Of a stretch of 34,613 nucleotides of DNA, positions 1-7,670 are shown one piece after another. A program made the position numbers and the translations under genes. Below the pieces are notes generated by a model. It was not told the origin of the DNA, ran no database searches, and saw only the letters and a list, made by a program, of their open reading frames with translations. This stretch comes from Candidatus Sulfotelmatobacter sp. (GTDB lineage: Bacteria; Acidobacteriota; Terriglobia; Terriglobales; Acidobacteriaceae): contig JASHQK010000061.1 in assembly GCA_030039195.1 (NCBI GenBank), forward strand, positions 1 through 34,613. Direction: 5' to 3'. Positions within the stretch are counted from its first letter, which is position 1, and each line of letters starts with the position of its first letter.

Positions 1-646
1 AAGGATGAATACTGGCGGAAATCGGCGAATCGGACGCCGAGGGAAAATCCGAGGCATGCCGAATGAGACGCCGGACGTTCGAGCGGTGGAAATCGGTGCG
101 TGAATAATCGGCGCTCGAAAAATCGGAGTGTGGGAGATCGGCGGGGCTGGTGTGTGAACCACTCCCCCAGCGGGACGGGCGATGGGGCGCTGCGCCAGCG
201 ATGGCGTTGGGAGACAAAAGCACAGGACACAGGAAACGACAATGAGGAATTTCTCGGCAGTCGAGCGGTGAACCGAGGGCGGCATATTCTCACGCCTTAC
301 AGATGGGGATTGTTCTAACTCGCTACCGACAAGTGTAATCCTCTGAAACGCAGCATCGTCAGAAAAGCGATTCGGGCAAGGCGCACTGCGAACAGACCGC
401 AATCCTGTGGCAATCGCTGATAGCGCAATTGCGGTGGCCAAGGGTTGCTGTTCGGTTTCAGACAGCACGGTTCGCCTCTGGACACCTGTAGACGAGAATG
501 ATCTTCGCTCCTCTCTGTGGCATCAGTGGTTTGAACCATCCCTATATTGGCAAGAGCGTTGCTGAGGAAATCCGGAGCTTTGCAGTGGATATGATCCGTT
601 TTGCCTCTTGGCGAACACGGGTACAAGGCTTCTTCTGCAATAGGTA
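1..646. other. Left-edge region without a supported gene
   Basis: No convincing coding region is visible. A reading frame open at the left edge on the plus strand ends with TGA at 64-66; its 21 residues are basic and polar and could be the tail of a gene starting outside the window, but nothing identifies it. The first 130 bases are unusual in carrying the hexamer AATCGG at 20-25, 28-33, 91-96, 106-111 and 121-126. Longer open frames here on both strands have no good ribosome binding site or recognisable motif. The rest is probably the upstream region of the permease gene that follows. Confidence 0.4.
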
Positions 647-652
647 ATGCCT

Positions 653-3079
653 ATGGACAGATTCCTACAGGACATCCGTTTCGGAGTCCGTTCACTTCTG
701 AAGTCGCCACGCTTCACGATTGCGGCGGTACTCACGCTCGCTCTGGGGATTGGCGCTAACACCGCGATGTTTAGCGTGATTCACTCTGTCCTGCTGAAAG
801 CATGGCCCGTTCGGGATTCCAGTCGTCTGGTGGTCGTTTCGCAACGTCAGGCGAGCGGGAACAACAATCTCTTTTCTACGCAGGATTTCCTGAACTGGAA
901 AGGTCAAGGCGGGTTACTGGCTCAAATGGCAGCCCACGTTTCTTGGGAGTTCAATCTCAGCGGACCCGAAACTCAGCCTGAGCGTGTTCCGGGCGGCGAA
1001 GTCTCTTATGACTGGTTGCCCACGCTTGGCGTTGAACCCGCCCTCGGCCGATTCTTTTCCCAGCAGGAAGATGTGGCGGGATCGGGCAACTTTGTTCTGA
1101 TTAGTTCCGCACTATGGAAGAGCCGCTACAACGCGAACCCTAACATTGTCGGCCAGTCTATTCAGCTAGATGGAGCGCCTTATACCGTGGTCGGTGTTAT
1201 GCCTGACGGATTCAACGGCTTTGATGGTAAAGAGTTGTTGTGGACGCCGCTGCAACTTCGAGTCGGGAGCGGGGTCGGTGCCTCCCCTAATGTGCACTGG
1301 CTGAGTGGCTATATCCGATTGCCGGATGGCGTGACCCTTGAACAGGCACGCAGTGAATTGGACACCGTGGCTGCCCGCCTGCATCGAGAAGACGCAAGCG
1401 GAGACATGGGCTTCGGTGTTTATCTTCAGACGCTCAATGACGCATTCACGGGTGGTGTGCGGCCTGCGCTGCTGATGCTCATGGGCTGCGTCGGTCTCGT
1501 TCTGCTGATTGCCTGCGCCAACGTCGCCAATCTCCTACTTGCCCGTGGGGCAGTTCGGCAGCGCGAAATAGCTGTCCGTACCGCGCTCGGCGCTTCACCG
1601 CTTCGCATCATTCGTCAATTGCTGACTGAAAGCGTGCTGCTCGCGGGAACAGGTTGTGCAATCGGCATAGCAATCGCCCTCCTCCTGCTACACGGGATAC
1701 TTGCCGTCCATCCTCCCGCGGTTCCTCGCATTGATGAAACGGGGGTTGATGGCGCGGTTCTCGCGTACTCGCTTCTGCTTTCCGTGCTGGTTGGCATTCT
1801 GTTTGGACTTGCCCCGGCGATTGAAGCCACACGTGTTGATGTGAACGATGACTTGCGCGAGCATAGCAACTCGGGCAGCCGCGGATTTGGTCGCCATCGT
1901 TCGGTTCTTGTCGTTACTGAGACCGCACTGGCTTGTATGCTTCTGGTCGGCACTGGTCTGACGCTGCGGAGCCTTTGGTCTCTCAGGAGCGTAAAGCTCG
2001 GCTTTGCCCCTGAGCATGTGCTTACATTCCGCATTGCCGCACCTTCGCAACTGACCGGATCGCGGATTTCTGATTTCTACCACGATGTCGTCGAGCGAGT
2101 ACGCGCTCTACCCGGTGTGGAATCGGCAGCAGTGGCTCGTGATTTTCCTCTTAGCGGCACCGATCCCTCCACGCCCATCGAGACAGAAGGCAAAACGCCT
2201 GCTCCGGTTCAGGGAGAGATTGTCACCCGATACAGGGCTGTCGGTGAAGATTATTTCCGCACGCTCGAAATCCCAGTGCTTCAGGGGCGCACGTTCAATG
2301 AACGGGACACGGCAAGTTCTTCGCCTGTGGCCATCGTGAGCGAAAGCCTTGCCCGCAAATACTGGCCGGGAGAAAGTGCGGTTGGCAAGCGAATCAAGCC
2401 CCGCATCGCCGGAAGTTCGTGGTGCATTGTTGTTGGAGTTGTAGCCGATGTCCATCACTGGGGCGCAGGCATGGCTATCGAGCCGACAGCGTATTACGCC
2501 TACACTCAGGTGCCCGAGAGCATTCGCTCTCTCCTCGAAGCAAACATGGGGATCGCAGTGCACAGCCGCCTAGAGCAGGCGGGCCTGCTTCATTCAATTA
2601 AAGCAGCGGTCGCGGAGTTTAATTCGAAAGTCCCTGTCTACGATGTGAAAACGATGGAATCGATGGTGGCAGATTCCGATTCTTTGCGGAATTTTGATCT
2701 CCTGCTTCTGGGCGGATTTTCCCTCCTCGCGCTAACTCTTGCCGCAGTTGGGGTCTACGCGGTCATGGCCTATTCTGTCTCTCGGCGCACCCGCGAAATT
2801 GGCATCCGCATTGCGCTCGGTGCGAGTTCACGCGATGTTCTGCGTCTCATCCTTCGACAGGGAGCAACGTTCGCAATCGTCGGCTCGGTCATCGGGGTTG
2901 TTGGAGCATTTTTTCTGCGGCGGATCATGTCCAGTTTTCTATACGGATTGAGTGCCAACGATCCGCTTGTTCTCTGCCTCGTCCCCTGTCTCATGATTTC
3001 TGTCATTGCATTAGCTTGCTGGCTGCCAGCCCACAAAGCCACAAAGATCGACCCAATGGCGGCGTTGCGTTATGAATGA
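653..3079 (+). CDS. ADOP-type ABC transporter permease (MacB/FtsX-like)
   Basis: Predicted inner-membrane permease of about 808 residues, of the MacB-like class common in Acidobacteriota. The N-terminus carries the family signature DIRFGVRSLLKSPRFT, followed by a first membrane segment (ALTLGIGANTA-like) and a large periplasmic MacB core domain to about residue 270. The first FtsX block follows, with membrane segments near residues 280-420 and the conserved REIAVRTALGAS motif. A second periplasmic domain and a second FtsX block (TREIGIRIALGASS) finish the protein. In this family such permeases work with a separate ATPase in export or envelope processes; no ATPase gene is adjacent, so the substrate is unknown. 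ATG 653 is preferred over ATG 647 because AGG at 642-644 lies 8 nt before it and only 2 nt before the other. It appears monocistronic. Confidence 0.9.
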   Translation: MDRFLQDIRFGVRSLLKSPRFTIAAVLTLALGIGANTAMFSVIHSVLLKAWPVRDSSRLVVVSQRQASGNNNLFSTQDFLNWKGQGGLLAQMAAHVSWEFNLSGPETQPERVPGGEVSYDWLPTLGVEPALGRFFSQQEDVAGSGNFVLISSALWKSRYNANPNIVGQSIQLDGAPYTVVGVMPDGFNGFDGKELLWTPLQLRVGSGVGASPNVHWLSGYIRLPDGVTLEQARSELDTVAARLHREDASGDMGFGVYLQTLNDAFTGGVRPALLMLMGCVGLVLLIACANVANLLLARGAVRQREIAVRTALGASPLRIIRQLLTESVLLAGTGCAIGIAIALLLLHGILAVHPPAVPRIDETGVDGAVLAYSLLLSVLVGILFGLAPAIEATRVDVNDDLREHSNSGSRGFGRHRSVLVVTETALACMLLVGTGLTLRSLWSLRSVKLGFAPEHVLTFRIAAPSQLTGSRISDFYHDVVERVRALPGVESAAVARDFPLSGTDPSTPIETEGKTPAPVQGEIVTRYRAVGEDYFRTLEIPVLQGRTFNERDTASSSPVAIVSESLARKYWPGESAVGKRIKPRIAGSSWCIVVGVVADVHHWGAGMAIEPTAYYAYTQVPESIRSLLEANMGIAVHSRLEQAGLLHSIKAAVAEFNSKVPVYDVKTMESMVADSDSLRNFDLLLLGGFSLLALTLAAVGVYAVMAYSVSRRTREIGIRIALGASSRDVLRLILRQGATFAIVGSVIGVVGAFFLRRIMSSFLYGLSANDPLVLCLVPCLMISVIALACWLPAHKATKIDPMAALRYE

Positions 3080-3293
3080 ATGTTTGCGCAGGGACTACCC
3101 CGCCCGACTTCCTTGAGGACATGTTCCCAGCAGCGACTCAGTTTACCTAGTTTGGCGCTAGGGTGCTCAAAAAGGCTCTACGCGCCTGTGAAACATCTGA
3201 TCCGACCGGAACCTTACCCCGCAGCCAAAAGGCTGTAGAATCGGCTTCCGCAGTTAGTCCGGGCACTCTGAATGTTTTGTTCGCTCGGTAGTT

Positions 3294-3830
3294 CTATCTT
3301 CCGGCAACCGCTGCCGCTGACTCTTCCGCATCTGCGTGCTGTTTGTCAGCACGACTGGGCACGGGCTGGCGCAGAATCATCGCCGCTATCGAATCTCGGT
3401 CGCGGAAGATTAGAACAACGATTCCAACAAGGAAGGCAACAGCGATTGCGAAGAAGGTCCAGAGGTAAAAGCCCGAAACGTCAGGCCAAGCATTCGTCAC
3501 TGGTTTGAAGTCTGCATAGGCGATTGAGGTAATGACGAGGCAAACCAGACTAGCTGCCATGTTTCCGAAACTTGAAACGGCCGCAAAGCGAAGCAACAAA
3601 TAGGCCCGGATTTCGATGGCGAAGCGTACCAAGACGGAAAGCAGCAAAGCATCGACCGCGATTACGACGCCCGCCTGCACCGTCAGCTTATCTTCGACAA
3701 TCCATCCGGCATCGTGAATCATCGGTAGGAACTGGGCGATCAGCCGAACTACGACCAGTCCAACAACGCCAATGGCCAAATTGGTGGCTACTCGTGCAAG
3801 TTGCTTGTCGGATTTTACCTTGACAGACAC
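3294..3830 (-). CDS. Small four-helix membrane protein, function unknown
   Basis: A 178-residue protein with about four hydrophobic segments: one near residues 15-33 (VGLVVVRLIAQF region), one near 50-68 (AGVVIAVDALLLSVLVRF), one near 78-98 (FGNMAASLVCLVITSIAYA) and one near 113-135 (LWTFFAIAVAFLVGIVVLIF). The tail is short, charged and alanine-rich. The frame stays open upstream to 3974, but the GTG at 3828-3830 is chosen because GGAGG on the minus strand (3836-3840) sits 5 nt before it, while ATG 3860 and ATG 3896 have no such site. The upstream in-frame residues look like a decayed neighbouring gene. No family recognised. It is probably an integral inner-membrane protein; its role cannot be inferred from context. 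Confidence 0.65.
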   Translation of the reverse strand: MSVKVKSDKQLARVATNLAIGVVGLVVVRLIAQFLPMIHDAGWIVEDKLTVQAGVVIAVDALLLSVLVRFAIEIRAYLLLRFAAVSSFGNMAASLVCLVITSIAYADFKPVTNAWPDVSGFYLWTFFAIAVAFLVGIVVLIFRDRDSIAAMILRQPVPSRADKQHADAEESAAAVAGR

Positions 3831-3918
3831 ATCGCCCTCCGTCCAACCGTAATTTTTCATTTTCAGGGAATGAATGTAAAGAAACCGTGCGTGCATGTAC
3901 AGTCGTACCCGAACACCC

Positions 3919-4029
3919 CTACCGGAACCTCGGCGGGTGAATGAATTTCTCCCTTGCGGTCTGGCTGAAGCCATAGACGACTATCGTCGCGATTACCAGC
4001 GACATCACAAAGTAAAAGTAATCCCTCAA
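3919..4029 (-). pseudogene. N-terminal remnant of an acidobacterial membrane protein
   Basis: On the minus strand a short frame reads LLRDYFYFVMSLVIATIVVY followed by GFSQTAREKFIHPP, then stops with TAG at 3919-3921. From memory this resembles the first membrane segment of a family of multi-span proteins in Acidobacteriota, in which a histidine-rich helix (LYxHAxxF) follows. A matching LYMHARF occurs just downstream in another frame (around 3885-3905), which suggests a frameshift followed by loss of the rest. A possible start is TTG 4029 with AAGGG 4 nt before it. Family assignment is from recall only; a short real peptide or chance frame cannot be excluded. Confidence 0.35.
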
Positions 4030-4053
4030 TAGACCCTTGCGATTCTTAGCTCC

Positions 4054-4383
4054 TTGCTCAAGCGTCTTGGGCGGATGCGAGATGGTTTTCCCGATCACTG
4101 GGCAGAAATCTTATGGCGGGAGTTGGGGCAAGTCAACGAACGCGTGGAACTTGTGTATCTCCTGGACGGTCAGTCGATGATAAATCCCAATATCGCTCAT
4201 CGACATGTAAAAAGGCGAATGGAAGGCGCAAGTTTGTCGCCTGATGACAGAAGTTTGGAATTCGCGGCGTTGATTTATGAAGCGCTGCCACCAGCATCGC
4301 AGGACAGCCAACCTTCCGAAAAGGTTCATTGCGACTCTTCGCGACCTACAGCATCTCAACGAAAGTGGAAGTAAACCGCAACC
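4054..4383. other. Stretch without a supported gene
   Basis: Open frames of about 100 residues exist on both strands and overlap each other, but neither has a good ribosome binding site, signal peptide or recognisable motif. The stretch lies between two gene remnants and is best read as decayed sequence. Confidence 0.4.
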
Positions 4384-4690
4384 CCCCGATTCCCGTGGGC
4401 TGGTAGAGACCTGACGCAGCGATTGTTGGCGAATGCTCGCTTGTGATACAGCCAATCCACGGATTCCCAGCCATCTTTAGCGCCCGATACAGCTCGAAGT
4501 GCGCCAGTCAACTCACGTCATAGAGATTCAGGGTGTCAGAATTGCCCGTGTCATAAACATCCGTGATGTAGTGACTCGCAAACTCAGCGGCGTGGGCGAA
4601 GTCGCGTTCCGCTCTCAGCCACACGCGAAGTGGATCGCTCTCCTTTCCGGACGTTCCATCTGCTGCCCGTGCATGGGTAGACACGCACCC
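4384..4690 (-). pseudogene. Decayed GH9-like (cellulase family) fragment
   Basis: Minus-strand translation gives DPLRVWLRAERDFAHAAEFA, then SHYITDVYDTGNSDTLNLYD, VS, an in-frame TGA at 4508-4510, and LAHFELYRALKMAGNP. A shift near 4455 brings in LAVSQASIRQQSLRQVS. Together these read like one continuous protein segment interrupted by one stop and one frameshift. The order (AERDFAHAA, then DxS-G-LAHFELYRAL-GNP-LAV) is what I recall from glycoside hydrolase family 9 enzymes of Acidobacteriota, where glycine stands at the stop position (GGA to TGA is one change). No start, signal peptide or catalytic residues survive, so it cannot be functional. The family name is recalled, not searched. Confidence 0.45.
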
Positions 4691-4855
4691 AGACCTTGCT
4701 TGTTATCGCGCTACAGCGGCGCTTGCGACCAGGCTTACGGCTGGTTTGAGCAGTCGACTGCTGGTATTAATCAACTTCCGAAGTGCCCGTCATCGAGGAA
4801 AAAACGACTCACAAAACATGAATCATTTGCGCAACGCCTACTGACGGAATGCCAC

Positions 4856-5191
4856 CTACTTGTCCATATCGGAGAAAGCGAACCGGCCGAGCAGGAATCC
4901 GTGGGACGTAGGTGGACCCGATGTTGCTCCTGGCGCGGGGTAGGGATCTTGCGACAAGGTCGGAAACCCCCAAATATTTCCGTTGCGCAGATCGATAACG
5001 ACCTTCCCCAGCACCTGCTGAGTCCGATCAGGGGCGCGCAACATAGAAACGCCGGGTTCCACATAAAACTCGCCGACCACGCCGGACCCCGCCGCAACCG
5101 GAGGCGGACCGACGAAAGGACGCAATGCGATCACGCTGAGAGAAACGGCGATCACGAGTAGAAGTATTTTCACGGACAAATCAGCTTTCAT
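4856..5191 (-). CDS. Small secreted or membrane-anchored protein, function unknown
   Basis: A 111-residue protein that starts MKADLSVKILLLVIAVSLSV and so has an uncleaved anchor or signal sequence over about residues 7-27. A proline-rich linker (PFVGPPPVAA) follows, then a small domain with EFYVEPGVSMLRAPD, VLGKVVIDLRNGNIWGFPT and a C-terminal SHGFLLGRFAFSDMDK. Similar short anchored proteins with a GNIWGFPT-like motif occur in Acidobacteriota, by recall; no function is known to me. The start at 5191 is set by GGAG (minus strand, 5198-5201) 6 nt upstream; a GTG at 5203 overlaps that site and is less likely. The protein probably faces the periplasm. Confidence 0.75.
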   Translation of the reverse strand: MKADLSVKILLLVIAVSLSVIALRPFVGPPPVAAGSGVVGEFYVEPGVSMLRAPDRTQQVLGKVVIDLRNGNIWGFPTLSQDPYPAPGATSGPPTSHGFLLGRFAFSDMDK

Positions 5192-5227
5192 AGTTGTCTC
5201 CACCTCGGGAAAGCTTCCCGCTCCGCA

Positions 5228-5440
5228 TTATGCCCGAGAGCCCGAGTGATTTGGAACCTTAGTTCGCCGTCGCAACCCGTATGGGGCGCCAAAGTTCGCG
5301 CTGCTCACTTGGCCGTACCGTGTACCCACATCGAGGTATTCCGCAATAGCCGGTTCGTTAAGAAGAAAAATCTTCCTTTCTCCAGATGCGCTGACCAAGA
5401 GCACCTTGGCATAGTGTTTCTCGAAAAACAGATGTGCAAA
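5228..5440 (-). other. Possible small coding remnant upstream of the 111-residue protein
   Basis: Between two divergent genes the minus strand reads KHYAKVLLVSASGERKIFLL then NEPAIAEYLDVGTRYGQ, ending with a stop at 5228-5230, 36 nt before the next start on the same strand. The peptide looks protein-like and the spacing is operon-like, but no start codon with a ribosome binding site is visible unless the frame extends into the antisense of the lipoprotein gene on the plus strand. It may be a gene remnant or a chance frame. Confidence 0.25.
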
Positions 5441-5453
5441 TAAGGTGGACAAA

Positions 5454-6095
5454 ATGAATCCGATGAAACAAAATTTGCGGCGATCGGAGAGGATAGTAAT
5501 GAGTTGCGCCCTATTGGTCTGTATGACAGTTTTCACGGGCTGTGGTGGCTCGTTCTTTGTCGATCCAACAGTCACCGGCATTCAGCTCAGCCCGGCAAAC
5601 CCGTTTGTGCAATCGGGGCGTACGCAGCAAATGAAGGCCATTGCCATCTACAGCGATCGCACCAGCAAGGTCGTCACTGGCAGCGCGAATTGGACGAGCA
5701 ATAACTCAAAGGTTGCTAACGTGAGCAGCAGCGGCATGCTATCTGGACTGATTACGGGCTCCGCAACGATTTCAGTTTCTTACCAGTCGATTACCGGGAG
5801 CACGCTGGTTACGGTGTCTGCGACACCTTTAACCTCGATTGAAGTTTCTCCGGTGACCGCGAGTGTGCGTGCAGGTCAAACACTTCGATATACAGCAACC
5901 GGCACATTTCTAGGGGGTGCAACGCAGAATGTGACGGGGAACGTAATCTGGACTTCGTCGGATACGAGTGTGGCCACGGTGTCCGGAGGCGTAGCTACAA
6001 CGAAATCAGTTCTCACAATAAGTCAGACACAAATCTACGCCAGCTCAGGCAGCATGCGAAGCGAGCCGGTAATGCTGGTTGTATATCCACAATGA
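5454..6095 (+). CDS. Lipoprotein with bacterial Ig-like (BIG2) domains
   Basis: A 213-residue exported protein. The N-terminus has basic residues (NLRRSERI), a hydrophobic segment and a lipobox-like VFTGC, so the mature protein probably begins at that cysteine and is lipid-anchored. Two Ig-like BIG2 repeats follow: one from about residue 37 (VTGIQLSPANPFVQSGRTQQ to a VSYQSITGSTLVTV end) and one from about residue 125 (LTSIEVSPVTASVRAGQTLR to the C-terminus). Each contains the W-x-S-S/N...VATVS core typical of the fold. Such proteins usually mediate surface or matrix contacts; no ligand is predicted. ATG 5454 is chosen because AAGGTGG at 5442-5448 lies 5 nt upstream; ATG 5463 is an alternative. 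It is separated by 147 bp from the efflux operon on the same strand. Confidence 0.8.
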   Translation: MNPMKQNLRRSERIVMSCALLVCMTVFTGCGGSFFVDPTVTGIQLSPANPFVQSGRTQQMKAIAIYSDRTSKVVTGSANWTSNNSKVANVSSSGMLSGLITGSATISVSYQSITGSTLVTVSATPLTSIEVSPVTASVRAGQTLRYTATGTFLGGATQNVTGNVIWTSSDTSVATVSGGVATTKSVLTISQTQIYASSGSMRSEPVMLVVYPQ

Positions 6096-6166
6096 ATTTT
6101 GACTGCGGTTCGACACCGGGTTGTTGATGAGGATCCAGATATTCGCAATGTGGCGCGGAGGTGCGG

Positions 6167-6195
6167 CTGGCAGTGCTCCGGTTCGCTGTTAAAAT
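6167..6195 (+). promoter_or_regulatory. Predicted promoter of the efflux operon
   Basis: CTGGCA at 6167-6172 (four of six matches to TTGACA) and TAAAAT at 6190-6195 are separated by exactly 17 bp. They lie about 50 bp before the first gene of the TolC/adaptor/pump operon. The predicted start of transcription is near 6201-6203. Confidence 0.45.
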
Positions 6196-6198
6196 GCT

Positions 6199-6215
6199 AG
6201 GTCTTAAACAGACCT
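6199..6215. promoter_or_regulatory. Palindromic operator candidate of the efflux operon
   Basis: AGGTCT TAAAC AGACCT is a perfect inverted repeat of two 6-bp arms around 5 bp. It begins 3 bp after the predicted -10 element, so it covers the predicted transcription start. This is where a dimeric repressor of the kind that controls many RND efflux operons would sit. No regulator gene is next to it in this window. Confidence 0.45.
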
Positions 6216-6242
6216 TACACTCGCCAAAGAGCGGAGGACGAT

Positions 6243-7670
6243 ATGGATCCAGGGACGGAAAACAAGCGTCGTTCGCTTTTCTATCCAGTGGTTCCATTGA
6301 CCCTGCGAACACGTGCATATTTGGCTACGGCATTTTTGTTTGTAATGGCTTTGATGACGACTCAGATCAATGCCCAGGGGCAAGCGGCCACACCAGGCTC
6401 TGCAGATGTTCCGACGCTCACACTAGACCAGGCTCTAAGCCTAGCAATTCGAAACAACAGGCAACTGCAAATCAGCGGTCTCGATGTGGTAAAGGCTCGC
6501 GAGAGTCTCGCCGAGGTTAGAACGAATTTTTTCCCTGCCCTGAAATCCTTCGGTCTGGGAGGATTCCCGCTGAGGCCAATGTCATTCACAGTTCCTGCTG
6601 GAGTCCTAGGAGTGTACCCCACGGTTGGACCGATTCCAGCACGGGACTCCACTATCACTACGCCCCAAAGACCGACCGGCCTCATCAACGCATCTGCTGA
6701 TCAGCCGCTGACTCAGCTTTACAAATTGGACTTGGCGACGCATATGGCTGGCATCGGTCTACAGATTGCCCGGGAAGCTGAACGTGCACAACATCAGGAG
6801 ACAACCCGGCAAGTAAAAAGCGCTTACCGACAGCTGGCGCAGGCACAAGCAGAAGTCAGCAGCGCAGAAGCTGCCGAGAAATACCTGACTGAACTGTCGG
6901 AACTTACCGATAAGAGACTAGCGCAGCAAACCGTGCTGCTCTCGGATTCCCTGACCGTTAGCGCGAACCTCAAACAGCAACGCTACCAACTTCTCAAGTT
7001 GCAGGATGCGTTCGAAGTGCAGAAAGAATCGTTTAACCGGCTTCTGGGTCGAGACGTTCAGACTGCCTTTTCTATCGAAGTGCAGCCTGCGCCCGAGTTT
7101 CTTGAAGTCGATCTCGAGGCAGCTCGTAAGCAAGCGCTCGAACAGCGTCCTGAAATCCGGGAGGCGCGCTTGCGGCGCGATTCGGCGAAAGTCGACATTC
7201 GGCGTGAGAGAGCAGAGTACATCCCAGATCTAAGCTTGAACGTCAGTTACTTGTCTTTTCAGAATGTTGTTTTCTTGCCGAGGAACGCAAGCTCCATCGG
7301 CCTGTCGCTGAGCTGGCAACCCTTCGATTGGGGATACAAGAAACATCGCATTGGAGAATTAAAGGCAACCGCGGAGCAGAAGGTTCTTTCCGAACAAGAC
7401 ACAGAGCAACAGGTCATCGTGGAAGTGGACCAAGAGTACCGCGCTCTAAACGAAGCGCGAGTGCTCCTCGACGCCGATGCAGATGCGCGGCATGCTGCAC
7501 AGCAAAAATTGAAGGAGATGACCAATAGTTACGAACAGAAGGCCACTCTTCTTTCCAGTCTGCTGGAGCAACAATCCGCCGTCTCGAAAGCCGAAACGGA
7601 ATATCAGCACGCTCTGGCGTCCTTCTGGACAGCGAAAGCAGACTTCGAACGCGCAATCGGAGAAGACTAG
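6243..7670 (+). CDS. TolC-family outer-membrane efflux channel
   Basis: A 475-residue outer-membrane factor, normal length for the family. Residues 1-45 hold a long basic N-region and a hydrophobic signal ending near INAQG. The two halves typical of TolC then follow: LTLDQALSLAIRNNRQLQIS opens the first, and long coiled-coil stretches rich in Ala, Gln and Glu (residues about 170-260 and 290-470) would build the periplasmic tunnel. It forms the outer exit of a tripartite pump with the next two genes. GGAGG at 6233-6237 lies 5 nt before ATG 6243. Its stop codon directly abuts the next start (TAG-ATG), so the genes are almost certainly co-transcribed. The channel-first order differs from the more usual adaptor, pump, channel order. 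Confidence 0.9.
   Translation: MDPGTENKRRSLFYPVVPLTLRTRAYLATAFLFVMALMTTQINAQGQAATPGSADVPTLTLDQALSLAIRNNRQLQISGLDVVKARESLAEVRTNFFPALKSFGLGGFPLRPMSFTVPAGVLGVYPTVGPIPARDSTITTPQRPTGLINASADQPLTQLYKLDLATHMAGIGLQIAREAERAQHQETTRQVKSAYRQLAQAQAEVSSAEAAEKYLTELSELTDKRLAQQTVLLSDSLTVSANLKQQRYQLLKLQDAFEVQKESFNRLLGRDVQTAFSIEVQPAPEFLEVDLEAARKQALEQRPEIREARLRRDSAKVDIRRERAEYIPDLSLNVSYLSFQNVVFLPRNASSIGLSLSWQPFDWGYKKHRIGELKATAEQKVLSEQDTEQQVIVEVDQEYRALNEARVLLDADADARHAAQQKLKEMTNSYEQKATLLSSLLEQQSAVSKAETEYQHALASFWTAKADFERAIGED

Noticed and set aside
3222-3235. CAGCC-AAAA-GGCTG hairpin after the ADOP permease gene
   Set aside because: Only 5 bp of stem and no T-rich tract after it; it is also about 140 bp from the stop codon.
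4054-4374. Plus-strand frame of 106 codons with a protein-like middle
   Set aside because: No ribosome binding site or known motif, and an equally long frame lies opposite; not enough to call a gene.
4499-5161. Plus-strand open frame of about 220 codons
   Set aside because: Its second half is antisense to the 111-residue protein, which has a signal segment and a good ribosome binding site; the first half is antisense to the GH9-like remnant.
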